Below, one piece after another: positions 8,680-21,740 of a DNA stretch of 64,000 nucleotides. Positions within the stretch are counted from its first letter, which is position 1, and every line of letters begins with the position of its first letter. This DNA is from Kitagawia praeruptora (taxonomy: Eukaryota > Streptophyta > Magnoliopsida > Apiales > Apiaceae): assembly GCA_037693485.1 (NCBI GenBank), contig CM075345.1, positions 93,516,001-93,580,000 on the forward strand, in the 5' to 3' direction. Below the pieces are notes generated by a model. The model made no database searches, was not told the DNA's origin, and worked only from the letters and a program-made list of their open reading frames with translations. The position numbers and the translations under genes are program-made.

Positions 8680-11600
8680 AGAAGGCTCATCATAATGTTT
8701 AAGAAAAGAATTCATTTTTATTTATTACATACACCATCTATTTATTTTTATATGAAAAGAAGTATCAAACCATATAATATCAGTTTCTCTTCCAATATAT
8801 AATATCAGTTTCTCTACTATGACAAGATAATAATCAATACATCACCTCAGTATAATGTCTCAATATAATATAACATTTGAAATAAATCTCTCGATATAAT
8901 CTTTCCATTTCCTTTTATACAACAAATATATAAAAATGATATAAAATCAGTTTCTCTTCAATCCATAAAACAATTCCATAATTTCATACCATTTTTCCTT
9001 TTTCAGAATGCAAATATGTAACCATTATCAATTCTTTCTTTCAATACTTTGGGGATTCTGCTAGCGCCAGATACGTTAGGAAGATGATCAGTCGCCTAAT
9101 CGTACCTGCTCTCTGTTTACTACTAGTAGAAGGAATGACAATCATCCCTGGAGGAAGGCCACCTGCTACATCCTCCTTCGGTAACTCTTGGGCCGTAATA
9201 AAATATTGGGTGCTGGACTGTGCCACTCCCACACAGCCTCTTACGCTTACTGTTGCAATCCCCCTTTTTCAAATCATTATTCCGTTTATAAAACCTCATT
9301 CCATAATTTCCATTTTTCCATTTCCATTTCCATTTCCATATATCATTCACACATATCATTTCCATTCTCATATATCATTACCATTCATATATCATTTCCA
9401 TTTCCATTTATCATCACCTTTAAAAATATATATGTCATAATACTTTGATTATGACTCAGACATCTCCTCTGTATTCAATGAAATCAAATACGCTCTTATA
9501 TATATAAAATATTCCATCTATTTTAAAAGTATTAAATAATAATCAAATAATATTTATTAAATCGCAATTATTTAAAAAAAAAATATTTTTAACATAATAT
9601 TATAAACATATAACTCTAGATAACAACTGATACCATTTTTCATATCCCTTTAAAACATAAAGTATAATCGCTCTATCCATATTCGTATCCATATCCATAA
9701 TCCATATTCAAAAATCTCAGTGAACAATGAATATATCCCTAATAATCTCATCATATAAGATTCATATATTATCCACCAAAACCATTTCCTTTGAACATAA
9801 ACAGTTTATCAAAATAAGGATAAAAGAAATCTTGCCTCGATCTCTATATCCCAGAGGTATGGCTCGTGGTTCGCCCTGAGTTTCTATAAACACGAAAAGG
9901 ATCATCGTTAGAATATATTCCACTTAACCTCCTAACCTATATATAGTAATACCCTTGACACATAATATATGTTTAACATAGCCTTTATGTACCAAAAGTT
10001 CCAAGAATATATCCATTTTTAGACTCCATGAAAATTTCAGTGTTTTTCACCATTTCCTTATTAACCACACATGACTGTAAAATTTCTCATAAATTATCAA
10101 TTTCGAATTTTGACACAAGGTCAGTGGGGTTTGCCTCTATATTCACCCTAGTATATTGTCCCAAAATTTTATAACTTTTAAAGATCTTTAAGTATGGTAA
10201 TTATAGCCTCAAAGTTGACATAATTGCATTTTCTCGGTTTCCGAACGACTTTCACTAAAACTCACTTTTCTCCTAAACCGTTCATCAGATTTTGACGTAC
10301 TTTATATCAAAATGTTCTATGAACTAAGCTCTATCCTCTCATGACCAACTAGTATGCCCTACTGACTTTATCAGATTCGGGTTCTATGCCATAAGGTAAG
10401 GTTATTGTTGTTCTAACGAAAATCGGGCATTATAACGGCTATATTTTCATACTTTCCAAAATATTACTCCTCCAAATCCATCATCCACCTTATACACCAT
10501 CACCTACACCATGTGGTCATCTTACCAACCATGGTTACAAGCACATACTCCTTCCATATTCAATCAACTCAACTTATAACACACATATAATCATAGTTTC
10601 ATGACTTATATAAACTTATCCACTAAACTAACCATAATCCATCATAAATTCAAAAGGGTGAGAACATTCATACCTTCATTGAAGTTTTAACACTCTTAAT
10701 AAGGGCTTTTAATCCTTGATTCACCTTGATACAACCTTAATATACCTTAATCTTTCAAAACAAAACACAAGATTCATATAAGTTACTATTCATTACTATT
10801 CATCCATCACTTTGTAAAATTCATATAAAATCGAAAAATAGGAGTTTGGTTCTCAAATTTTTTACCACATCTTGGCCTCTTCATAAGATTTGATTTGAGC
10901 TATAGATCACCAAAAACAAGGCTTTCTAGCTATGGTTTTGATCCCGTTTTTCCCACTGGACAGAAACTTGACAGATTGGGTTCTCCAACTTTGAGCATGG
11001 ATTTGACTAGGCTATACTACTTTGTTGGCCATGAAATTTTGAACGAACCTTACCCATGGAGTGGAGAAGCTATGGTTAAACTTTGGTGATTTTAGCATTG
11101 ATAGAAATGGAGATATGAATTTTCTTTCCTCCTTGTTCTTGCTGGGCAGTTTGTAGAGAAAAGAGATAATGGAGAGTGTTTTGTTCTTTGGCCAATCTTA
11201 TCTTGGCTAATCTACTTTTTGGTAGATTTTTTGATTTGTTATAAGATAATTATCATCTAGGCTTACTAGATAAGCTTTGGTTAAAGTGGGTGCAAGATGA
11301 TCTAATGAATGATGTAAGATGAATGATGTAATTTGAATTCTAAAAACCTTGTTCTTGATTTTGTTTTGATTATCCAAACAATGTGTTAATGATTCTTGTA
11401 ATTACTAGTATGGTATGTATCCTTGGTATGATACTAATCTTGGTTGTTTGATCTCTATACTCATCTAATTACGATTCGTTTCGAATGCACTTCATTATCT
11501 CAGTGGTTTTGAGATCGTTTAACAATTAATCCAAATTCCTCTTGCATTCCCTTAACTTAATAATTCCTTGGTTTAACCTAATTTCACATATTCCTCAAAG

Positions 11601-11864
11601 TATCCACCATTTTTATATTCCATAATCTTTAATATCCAATACACTTGTGCTCCATTGAAATCAAACAATTTAAAAATCTATACTCAGGAATTTCTGAAAT
11701 CCGTCATCGTTTCAAGTCACTCATTTTCATAGTACTATACTACTATGGTTTCTGATTATTCATTTTCTTTTTCACTTATAGGGTACCTACATACCATTTC
11801 CATAAATCTTCAAAATCACTATTCATTTGGGTACTATATGATTACAAAAGGTAGGGTTATTACA
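8142..11864 (-). repeat. X1 3' LTR (3.7 kb)
   Basis: This LTR is 3723 bp, unusually long. It contains a (TA)n run at 8644-8676, CCATTT-rich microsatellite DNA at about 9305-9415, and many AT-rich stretches without coding sequence. It serves as the uninterrupted reference for insertion sites in the other copies: AGTATCAAACCATA at about 8767 is the empty Athila site, and AGCTGATAGACGAATGGG (minus strand, about 8463-8480) is the empty SIRE site. Short frames in it recur in the other X LTRs and are not convincing genes. Confidence 0.88.
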
Positions 11865-14428
11865 ATCTTCCCCCCTTAAAAGGATTCCGTCCCGGAATCA
11901 TGTTGAAAATATCCATGAATACCTTTCTCATCTAGCACTTTCTAACTCCTACACTACTTCCTTTATCCTTTTGTTCTTTCATAACATCTTTATCTTGTCT
12001 ACGCAAATATACACCAACATTTGTATATCACCTCTGTAAAATTTTCCAGAAAATAAGTTATAATAATATTCCTTGAAACAATTGTAAGAAAATATTATTT
12101 ATCATATATATTTCCTGTTCGTACTTATACAAACATATACTTTCCTTTTATCCTTGAAAAATATTCTCGTGCTTTTCCCAATACTCTTAATCTCCTTTTT
12201 ATAGAGTTCTCTGACTCTTAACAGATATTGATTTGGATGACATGAGAATAACCCCCCTTCTTATATCACCATAATTTACTTTCTCAAAGATAGATTATTT
12301 TTATCTATATTATCAGCCCATTTACACCATTCATTGACTATGGAAATTGAATACTTCCTAATTAGCTATCTCTCATATTTCCTTTCATGGAATAATCACA
12401 TTTTGTCTTTTGTCTTAGTCCCAACTCTATATCATTGAATCACTACAGTTGACCCTCAAATCCACATTCCTCGAGTTGTAATATTTTGTAACTCTCAAAT
12501 TGTCATAACACTTTTTAAATTAGTATCTCCCTTGCAACTCAGCCTTTTCTTAGTATCACCTCATCATTTCTTGGACCAACTTCCTGTAACTTACATCGTA
12601 AGTCATCTTTTACACACTTGACATATGTAGTATTATTCTTAGGATACTCAAACCATTTCACTCTCAATTAGTAATATATTCTTACATGCTTTTATCCACA
12701 AGTTCGGTCACCCGATAACAGAGGTCGTGTATATTCACCACCTAGCTATCCAATTATCTATTACTCCCTAATGAAAACTCTTGCCTTTTTTTAATTAAAA
12801 TAATTTGGGAAATTACTGACAATTGTATTCCCCCTTATTATCACTTTATTCTGAATCTAGGGTTTTAACCCTTATTAATATCTCATTACTCTTATTTCTC
12901 CCGTATTCACCATGTACGAAGCAATTCTCCATAATTCTATAACTTTCACCCATAATTCTTCGCACGAAATTCCTTTCTCTCTTGTATTGAAACGCTTCTA
13001 GCTCTAATCATTTCTTAACGAAATTTTCCTTGGAATCTCCACTTCCCTTGTATAATCACGTATACTCTAAACCTTGCTTCCATTATCCCATCCATTAATG
13101 AAATCTTCTATATTCGAAACAATTTATAGAATTTATGAAACTTTGAATTGAAACGAACCCAGAAACAAGCAAGGGTCCTACAATAATTTATAAAATTAAG
13201 AGTTTTAAATAACTTTTATTTGAAACAAAAGGATATCTGAGAAATCAATATGATGGAAGAACCCGTATGTCACACAAGTGAGGGCGTCCCCTCCGACTTT
13301 CTATCACACAGACAGATCATCCTTGTATATACATATAGGGTTGTTCCTCTTAGTTGAAGTAAGAAATATAAAGGAAAGTTTAAATCACGATGATAAATAC
13401 CATCTTCCGAAAATAATCTTAGAAGAATATTTTGACTAAGATAGATAAAATACAATTTTGAAACACATTCCAAAGATACCAGAAAGTTTTGAAAAGATAC
13501 CGGCCCTTAATGAATAATTACCCACCAGTGGAGGAAAATTTGAAACTCAATAATATAATTTAGCAGGGCTTTAGAAAATTTGAAAGTAGTTACTGTTAAT
13601 AGCCTCTGCCCAAATGAAAAAACAAAATCCCAATAATGGAAGGTTTTCCTCAAATACTATTTATATCTTAGACTGCGTACTCTCCAAAATTTCTTAAATT
13701 TGGCACTCACCATGTATCCTTAACCTATCGTCTGCTATTCCCAATTATCCTCATTTACCTAATCGTGACTCGGCTCGATACTCTCTGCCTTTATCCATAA
13801 TAGAACACAACCTTCTAATCGATATACTTACGTAATGCTGATCGTCTTATCCTGACAATGCTCCGGTATCAATGACCCTTTTAAAACTATACTTTATAAT
13901 TGTATATTCTAACATACCACTTATACTCACGAGATTGTCTAACGTACACTTCCCGATACATCAAATATTCCCTTTCTCATATCAATCCTGTGTGCTACAT
14001 AAGTTTAACACTTTTAGCGTAATAACCTTTTCATTTAAGTCAATTTCGGAATTTCTCAGTCTGTCTTGGTCCATAAGGTATATCTTGGCTTTACCGACAA
14101 ATCTCAGTTTCACCATTTCATCTCCACAATCAATTGAAACAATCAGTGTCTGTTCACCAATCCACTTACAATATTTCTTCAAACTCCCTTAAACACAAGA
14201 AGACTTTAAATACCCTTAACTTTGGCTCACCAATCTCCTCTCCCTATACTAAAACATAAACTTTTATTAGTAATAATCTATAAAATTATAATCACTGCTT
14301 AAAATAAATGCTACATTCGATATACCACCCTTGAACTCGATGTGAGTTCACAATTTATAATATTACTGATATATTTATTATTATCACTTTTGTTCCTGAG
14401 CATTATGACTCTTAGCTCTGATACCATC
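11865..14428 (-). other. X1 internal region, almost non-coding, with primer site and purine tract
   Basis: The minus strand begins with TGGTATCAGAGC (complement 14415-14426), two bases from the LTR, and ends with the purine tract AAGGGGGGAAGAT at 11865-11877. A 66-codon minus-strand frame at 13982-14182 (SIDCGDEMVKLRFVGKAKIY) faintly resembles the segment after the protease of Ty3 elements. No RT, RNase H or integrase is visible. It aligns over most of its length with X2's internal region (53160-55730), inverted, but lacks the RNase H tail found there. Confidence 0.72.
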
Positions 14429-15037
14429 TGTGACACCCCTAGATCCGGGGTCAGGAATCCAGGTCATCACGCTCCAACTTCCATTTATTAACATTATCAC
14501 TTTTGATCTTTTAAATATTCTAATATCATTTTAAAACTCACATAAGTGACCCCACACTAATATACACACACCAGTCATATGCTTAGAGAACAACATCCAC
14601 AATATTAAAAATTTAGAGTTAAGCAGTTATTACAAACCCAGAATCTTACTAAGGACATTGTTGAATAATACTTCTACAGGAAGCATTTCAACAATCAAAA
14701 GTTTATTATACAGCTTACACACTTAATGTACATAAGTCTGCCAATACCCATTCGTCTATCAGCTACCTCAGGGATAGGTGCCAGCACTTTCTCAAATGGT
14801 CGTCTTTCCCTTACCCTTTTGCGGGGTGTAGTACGGAGTATCGGCATTTGACCTAGTTATTATATACATAAGTAGCAAGAGTGAGCTATAATAGCTCAGC
14901 AAGATAATATTGTAAACCAGTATCAAAGTAATATATATATATAAACAGAAGCCTCATCATAATGTTTAAGAAAAGAATTCATTTTTATTTATTACATACA
15001 CCATCTATTTATTTTTATATAAAAAGAAGTATCAAAC
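14429..15037 (-). repeat. X1 5' LTR, first part (left of Athila)
   Basis: Matches 8142-8768 of the other X1 LTR closely, starting TGTGACACCCC. The (TA)n run is shorter here (about 14932-14942). It ends at the Athila insertion; the last five bases, CAAAC (15033-15037), are the Athila target duplication. Confidence 0.9.
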
Positions 15038-16193
15038 TGATGTGCAAAATAACTGCAAGCGCACAGTGTTTAGTTGTAGCAAATACAGATCGATCCTCAG
15101 AGACTATGAATTTTCAAAACCCTAATAATTAAATCAGGCGAACTAGACAAATAGGTTTGAGATGAGATTTAATTAACCTAATTAACAAAGATTATCAAAT
15201 AATATGGAAAACCTAGGAATCCGAATCCATTAATCAATCACAATTAATATCAACTCGCCCTAATATCAGTCCTCTTTCCTTCACAAATAAGATATATCAA
15301 TCAACGAGATAAGCATATACTATGAAACTTGTTATCTAACAATAACCTATCAAAACTTCAAAGAGCAAGCATAGGCTATGAAAAACAAATCCAGTAACAA
15401 TAATATATCAAAATCACTTTGTCAATCGATCAATTAAGCACCAAGAAAAATTATGAGAATCAATTAATAGGAACGAGAATAAATCAAGAGTAATTAAATC
15501 AACTTCATCTTCATCCTAGGACAAGAAATTTAGCTACTCATAATTATGGAATTAACAAAACACGATTTAAACATGACTAATATATAATCTAATTAAAGAT
15601 TTATATGAATAATACGGACAAACAGGCGAACAAGATTAAAACCTAAGTAAAACCTTAACTTGTGAATGGCAGGTGGCAATTTAATAAACTAATAAATTAA
15701 ACTAAGTAGCATGCATGTATAAACAGATAATGGGTATTAATAGATAAACAAAAAGACGTAGAAGGCAAAAACAGGGGAATCTAAAAAGTAGAATCAATAT
15801 ATATTAATCACCGAAAATAGAGTAGCTCGCAGCAGAAATTTAATGAGAGAGAAAAAACTATAAAATTCTAGGTGTCTAAAGTTGGTGTCAAATACAAGAG
15901 AGGAGCCCCATATATATAGGGAAAAACTTGGGCTTGGGTCTTCGATTATAAATTTGATATTGAATATAATTTCTTCAATTTCCTTTTCTTTCTAGATAAG
16001 TATTTGATTTTTCCTCCAATTTCTTTGACTTCAAGTATTTTCCACCTCCTTTCCCTTTTTGCACCTTTTCCTGCTAGAAATCTGTTTTTATTTATTTTCC
16101 TACAAAACAAAATAAAACAATTTATTAATTAATAAAATTACGAAAACGGACATAAAATAGGTATTAAAAATATTATGAATTATGGACCTATCA
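15038..16193 (-). repeat. Athila 3' LTR
   Basis: 1156 bp, TGATGTGCAAAA to GGACCTATCA. On the minus strand it starts TGATAGGTCC, directly after a TATGGGGGCATT purine tract (about 16194-16205). Differences from the other LTR are at GTAGCTCGC/GTAGGTCGC, an A-run in CTATAAAATTC, TCTAGATAAG/TCTGGATAAG and TATTATGAAT/TATTGTGAAT. Confidence 0.93.
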
Positions 16194-17993
16194 AATGCCC
16201 CCATACCTATCTTTTGCTCGTCCTCGAGAAAAATAAAAAATAAAATACTATCTAATATATAATACCACTTCCGTAGGTGATCACGGTTGCATTTGGCATA
16301 TGCAACAAGCCCTTTAAACCCCTAGGCAGCCCTAGTGGACGAGTGAGGTCTCGTGAGGGCCTATAGTGAATGTACCCACAAAATCCATCTAGCTCATGTA
16401 AAAGATTGCTCAATGCAACACCACACATACAAGTCATCTCATGCTACATCAACTAAAGAAATCAAAGTGAATTTGCAATGTCTTGGTGTGTAAGGTACAA
16501 ACATTCACATAGTCTACTCAAAGAAATATGCATAGGTCCTCAAAAGTCCACGTCAAGTGTAAGAATAAGTTGGTAACCATGCTAAGCCCACAAGAGTACA
16601 CCTTAGAGTCAAAACTTGGGATCTTATATGCAGAAACAAGTAACAACTCACCTTTCACTCACAAAAGAATATTCACTCAAGAACAAGGGTAAGTGTATCA
16701 CTCAATTCCAACAAAATCATAAGCATGCTTGACATTTGGTATCAATCTAACTTTAACACAACATACATTAATGACGATAATCAAAAGGTCTTTTATTTGG
16801 GTTGTAATGGGGCTAGGGACAAGGTATGTCAAGTAAGGCCAAATTAGGTGAAGTGTCAAAAGCTAGCAGGAACCATTATAAATCACACACAACACCATAC
16901 ATCCTCCCCACACACATTTTCTAATTTTTCCAACAAAATGCTTGACTAGTCGAATGAAGAAGGATCACACAAAACATAAGTATGCTCTCATATAACTTTT
17001 TTTCTTTTTTTTTTCTTTTTTTTTCTTTCTTTTTCTTTTTCTTTTTTTTTGCAGAGAGCTAAGATAGATAATATATATACAACCACAATCCTTCTTCAAA
17101 AATTTCTTGAACGACTAACAAGTAAGCAACAAAACCCAATATTCCCAAAAAGTAATGAACAAAAGTACCCCATCTCACACACCTTATTACTCCCTCAACT
17201 TCCTACTAGCCTTTGACAAATTGGGATCAAGTATACGTTAGGCTACACAAGAAAAAGGTCTAGGCAAGTAATGTGGTATGTCACCGAAAAATAGGTCAAA
17301 GCTCAAAGGGGTAACTAATTGATCACATATAAAGGGTGTGGTAATTTGGATAATAATAGGTTATTCCTAAATGCCTTTATCCTCTTATCATCAAATAATG
17401 TCATGCATTTCAAGAAAGGTCTCAAACAAGTGCTAGCAATGCAAACAACATGTGGACACTCAAGCAAACGAATATAAAATGCAAAAGATATGCATATAGG
17501 CTCAAAATCTCACTGGGTGGTAAAACATAGTCAATCCCAAGCAAAAAAATCTCTTTAATGCACCTACTTGTACTCAAAGCATGGAAACCAAATCTTCTTG
17601 CACATATTCATGTCCTTTTAATTACTTACAACATTCAATAAGTCTACTAGTTTCAACTCGCTAGTGTATGTGTGTGCAAGAACTTAGCATATCACTTCTC
17701 AGTCAAAAGCATCAGAAACACAAGAGTACTATAGCATGTAAGGGTGCATCAAACCTACTTTTAACAAGTAATCATTTCACAAGGCTAGAATTATTTTTGA
17801 TTTTTTCATTTTTTTTTTTTGGATTTTTTTTAATAATAATACTACTAAATCCCTCCCCCATACCTAAATCATGCATTGTCCTCAATGTATGCAAATGAGA
17901 GAAAAATGAAAAAGTAAAAGGACGAGAATACCTGATAAGGGATGACGGAGGAATGGAACTAACTACTATGTACAACAAGGAAACTTACTTGAA
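16194..17993 (-). other. Athila 3' non-coding region
   Basis: Between the pol stop and the 3' LTR there are 1.8 kb without a reading frame of note. It holds a pyrimidine-rich tract of T runs broken by single C (about 16998-17050; purine-rich on the element's coding strand) and another T-run at about 17800-17830. In other Athila elements an env-like gene occupies this place; I see no trace of one. Confidence 0.7.
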
Positions 17994-20900
17994 TCACGCA
18001 TCAATGAGGTGGATCACCTCATCCTCATAATCAACTGGCAGTTCTAAAAATGGTTTAAGGCGTTGACCATTAACTTTAAATGTTTCACCAGTTTTAGGAT
18101 TTTCAATTTCAATAGCACCATGAGGATAAACAACTTTAACAACATATGGGCCCTCCCATCTAGATCGCAATTTTCCAGGAAATAAGTGAAGCCTAGAGTT
18201 GTATAAAAGAACTTTTTGACCAGGAGAAAAAGATTTTCTCAGAATAGATTTATCATGCAAAAGTTTAGTTCTTTCCTTATAAATCTTAGCATTTTCATAG
18301 GCATCATTCCTGATTTCTTCTAACTCAGACAGTTGTAACTTCCTATGACTACCAGCAGTGGGTAAATCAAAATTCAACTCTTTAATGGCCCAAAAAGCTC
18401 TATGTTCAAGTTCAACGGGAAGATGACATGCCTTACCAAACACAATCCTATAAGGAGACATACCCAAAACAGTCTTAAAAGCAGTGCGATAAGCCCAAAG
18501 TGCATCTATCAATTTAACAGACCAATCTTTCCTATTTGAATTGACAGTTTTCTCTAGAATTTGTTTAATCTGCCTATTAGAGACCTCAACTTGACCACTA
18601 GTTTGAGGATGGTAAGGTGTGGCTAACTTATGAGTGATAGAATACTTCCTCAAAAGAGACTCAAACTGATGGTTTTTGAAATGCTTACCTTGGTCACTAA
18701 TTATAGCTCTAGGCGTACCAAATCTAGAAAAAATATTCTCCTTTAAGAACTTAAGAACTACCTTGTTATCATTAGACTTAGTTGGTATGGCTTCGACCCA
18801 TTTAGAGACATAATCAACCGCTAAGAGAATGTAGAGGTTACCAAAAGAATTAGGAAAGGGACCCATAAAATCTATTCCCCAAACATCAAAGATTTCAATA
18901 ACTAAGATTGGATTCATTGGCATCATGTTTCTTCTAGTGATCTTTCCTAAATGTTGACACCTACTACAAGCGGCACAAAATTCAGCAGAATCTTTAAACA
19001 GATTGGGCCAATAGAAACCAGATTGAAGTATTTTAGCAGCAGTCTTTTTAGCACTAAAGTGACCTCCACAAGCCTGATCATGACAAAAGGAAAGTATACT
19101 TCTAAACTCATGGTTTGGAACACACCTCCTAATGATTTGGTCCGAACAATACTTAAAAAGATAGGGATCATCCCAAAAGAAATATTTGACTTGTGAGAGA
19201 AATTTGGATTTATCTTGCTTAGACCAATGAGAAGGAATATCACCAGTGACAAGGTAGTTAACAATATCAGCAAACCAAGGAGTGGTAGATATGGAAAGAA
19301 GGTGCTCATCAGGAAAAGACTCATTCAAAGGCATATCAATGGTGGACTCTACTACTAGACGGGAAAGATGATCAGCAACAACATTTTCAGAACCCTTTTT
19401 ATCCCTAATTTCTAGGTCAAACTCTTGGAGCAACAAGACCCACCTAATCAATCGGGCTTTTGAGTCTTTCTTAGAGAAGAGATATCTAAGAGCAGAGTGG
19501 TCAGTGTAAACAATGATTTTGGAACCTATAAGATATGACCTAAACTTTTCAAGAGCAAAAACTACAGCTAGAAGTTCTTTTTCAGTGGTGGAGTAGTTGA
19601 GTTGAGCATCATTTAGAATCTTACTAGCATAGTATATGACATGAGGTATCTTATTAATTCTTTGTCCTAAAACTGCTCCTACAGCATAATCAGACGCGTC
19701 ACACATAAGCTCAAAAGGTTGATTCCAATCAGGGGACTGAATGATAGGGGATGAGGTCAACTCTTTCTTAAGATGATCAAATGATTGCAGACATTCATTA
19801 GAAAATTCAAATTTTATGTCCTTAGAAAGAAGATTGGTCAATGGTCTAGCCTTTTTGCTAAAATCTTTAATGAAACGTCTATAAAAGCCAGCATGCCCTA
19901 AAAAGGAACGAATTTCTTTGATAGATTTTGGTGGAGGTAAATTAGCAATGAGATCAATTTTAGCTTTATCAACTTCAAATCCTTTTGACGAAATTTTATG
20001 ACCAAGAACAATTCCTTCTTTAACCATGAAATGACACTTTTCCCAATTAAGAACAAGGTTCGTTTCTTTACATCGTTTTAAAACTAAGTCAAGATGATGA
20101 AGACACTGATGAAAAGAAGAACCAAAGATGGAAAAGTCATCTATAAAGATTTCTAGGAATTCTCCTACCATGTCAGAGAAAATGCTCATCATGCATCTTT
20201 GAAAGGTGGCAGGGGCAGTGGTTAGACCAAAAGCTAAACGACGATAGGCAAAGGTTCCAAAAGGGCAAGTGAAGGTGGTCTTTTCTTGATCCTCAGGAGC
20301 AATAGGAATTTGAAAATAGCCAGAAAAACCATCTAGAAAGCAATAGTATGAGTGACCTGCTAACCTTTCTAAGATTTGATCAATGAAGGGTAGAGGAAAA
20401 TGATCTTTTCTAGTGGCAGCATTTAGTTTCCTATAATCAATACACATTCTCCAACCAGATTGGACACGAGTGGGAACTAGTTCATCATCCTCATTGACAA
20501 CTACAGTGATCCCTGACTTTTTAGGCACTACTTGAACAGGACTGACCCAAGAACTATCAGATATAGGATAGATGATTCCATTATCTAGACATTTAAGGAT
20601 TTCCTTCCTAACAACTTCCTTTAGAGTCGGGTTTAACCTCCTTTGTGGCTCTCTAACTGGTTTAGCATCATCAACTAAGTGAATCCTATGTTGGACAATG
20701 GCAGGGCTAATTCCCTTGATATCGGATATGCTCCACCCTATGGCTTCCTTATTCTCTCTAAGTACAAGTAAGAGCTCTTCCTCTTGAGAAGGTGTCAGAT
20801 CAGATGCAACTATGACTGGAAGAGATTTAGAAGGACCTAGAAACATATACTTAAGAGTTTCGGGAAGAGGTTTGAGTTCTAATTCTGGTGGACTTGGCTC

Positions 20901-21731
20901 AATTGATTCATTAGCTTCATAAAGTGGCAAAGGAGAAGGTTCTACCTCTTGGTTGGAACTAGGAATGGTGGACTCTAACATTTCATTGACCTCATTTTTA
21001 TGACAAGTATCATCCCATTCTTGACCAAAGTAGTTTTGACAAAAGCTAAGCACATCATCAACATTCATGACTTCATTATCAACTAACTCATCAATCATGT
21101 TAATATCTATGGGTTGGTCAAAATAGTCATTGGGTTGTTTTCCTACGTTGAAAATGTTGAGATCAATTGTCATGTTCCCAAAAGTTAGCTTCATTAAACC
21201 ATTCCTACAGTTAATTAAGGCATTAGACGTGGCAAGAAAAGGCCTTCCTAGAATGATGGGAATTTGATTTTTGAGATTTTTGACTGGTTCGGTTTCTAGA
21301 ACAACAAAATCGACGGGGAAGACAAAATCACCTACCTTAATCAACACATCTTCCACTATACCCGTTGGAGTTTTAACAGAACGATCAGCTAACTGAAGAG
21401 TGACACTAGTCTTCTTAAGTTCACCTAAACCCAAGGCTTGATAGACTGATAATGGAAGAAGATTCACACTAGCTCCTAGATCGAGTAAAGCTTTATCAAT
21501 GAAAGTATCACCTATGACACAAGAGATGGTAGGACAACCAGGATCCTTATACTTCACAGGGATTTGATTTGACAAAATAGAACTAACATGAGATGTTAAG
21601 AAAGCTTTCTTAGGAACATGAGTGGTTCTTTTATGAGTACACAAATCTTTTAGACACTTAGCATAAGAGGGAACTTGTTGAATCGCATCTAAAAGAGGAA
21701 TGTTAATCTTGACTTGCTTAAAGACTTCCAA
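17994..21731 (-). CDS. Athila pol: protease, reverse transcriptase, RNase H, integrase
   Basis: This 1245-codon open frame carries a complete Ty3-type pol. Protease: DLGAS at residues 84-88, the Athila variant of DTG. RT: YRKLN near 433, CFLDGFSGYFQI near 464 and catalytic FIDD at 529-532. RNase H: CDASDYAVGAVLG near 677-689 and TDHSALRY near 743. Integrase: HHCC finger with HDQACGGH and CSRCQH at about 884-926, then DFMGPF (Asp near 954), SDQG (Asp near 1013) and GQVEV (Glu near 1049), i.e. a full DDE set. The C-terminus has the WEGPYVV and VNGQRLKPF segments common after integrase. It is in phase with gag, from which it is separated only by a TAA at 21741-21743, so its true start is in gag; the Met at 21731 is just the first after the stop. 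All catalytic residues look present. Confidence 0.92.
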   Translation of the reverse strand: MEVFKQVKINIPLLDAIQQVPSYAKCLKDLCTHKRTTHVPKKAFLTSHVSSILSNQIPVKYKDPGCPTISCVIGDTFIDKALLDLGASVNLLPLSVYQALGLGELKKTSVTLQLADRSVKTPTGIVEDVLIKVGDFVFPVDFVVLETEPVKNLKNQIPIILGRPFLATSNALINCRNGLMKLTFGNMTIDLNIFNVGKQPNDYFDQPIDINMIDELVDNEVMNVDDVLSFCQNYFGQEWDDTCHKNEVNEMLESTIPSSNQEVEPSPLPLYEANESIEPSPPELELKPLPETLKYMFLGPSKSLPVIVASDLTPSQEEELLLVLRENKEAIGWSISDIKGISPAIVQHRIHLVDDAKPVREPQRRLNPTLKEVVRKEILKCLDNGIIYPISDSSWVSPVQVVPKKSGITVVVNEDDELVPTRVQSGWRMCIDYRKLNAATRKDHFPLPFIDQILERLAGHSYYCFLDGFSGYFQIPIAPEDQEKTTFTCPFGTFAYRRLAFGLTTAPATFQRCMMSIFSDMVGEFLEIFIDDFSIFGSSFHQCLHHLDLVLKRCKETNLVLNWEKCHFMVKEGIVLGHKISSKGFEVDKAKIDLIANLPPPKSIKEIRSFLGHAGFYRRFIKDFSKKARPLTNLLSKDIKFEFSNECLQSFDHLKKELTSSPIIQSPDWNQPFELMCDASDYAVGAVLGQRINKIPHVIYYASKILNDAQLNYSTTEKELLAVVFALEKFRSYLIGSKIIVYTDHSALRYLFSKKDSKARLIRWVLLLQEFDLEIRDKKGSENVVADHLSRLVVESTIDMPLNESFPDEHLLSISTTPWFADIVNYLVTGDIPSHWSKQDKSKFLSQVKYFFWDDPYLFKYCSDQIIRRCVPNHEFRSILSFCHDQACGGHFSAKKTAAKILQSGFYWPNLFKDSAEFCAACSRCQHLGKITRRNMMPMNPILVIEIFDVWGIDFMGPFPNSFGNLYILLAVDYVSKWVEAIPTKSNDNKVVLKFLKENIFSRFGTPRAIISDQGKHFKNHQFESLLRKYSITHKLATPYHPQTSGQVEVSNRQIKQILEKTVNSNRKDWSVKLIDALWAYRTAFKTVLGMSPYRIVFGKACHLPVELEHRAFWAIKELNFDLPTAGSHRKLQLSELEEIRNDAYENAKIYKERTKLLHDKSILRKSFSPGQKVLLYNSRLHLFPGKLRSRWEGPYVVKVVYPHGAIEIENPKTGETFKVNGQRLKPFLELPVDYEDEVIHLIDA

Positions 21732-21740
21732 AATCTTATC

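Noticed and set aside
9041..9448. Overlapping frames on both strands in X LTRs, recurring at 25819-26212, 29017-29389 and 58125-58527
   Set aside because: They recur because the LTR recurs; they consist largely of CCATTT-type microsatellite translation and are not held in one frame between copies.
13872..14192. A 106-codon plus-strand frame in the X1 interior
   Set aside because: It is antisense to the gag-pol direction and the opposite strand carries the Ty3-like relic; the match at 53407-53664 simply reflects the shared interior.
14415..14426. tRNA gene
   Set aside because: The tRNA-like 12-mers are primer-binding sites complementary to a tRNA 3' end, not cloverleaf genes.
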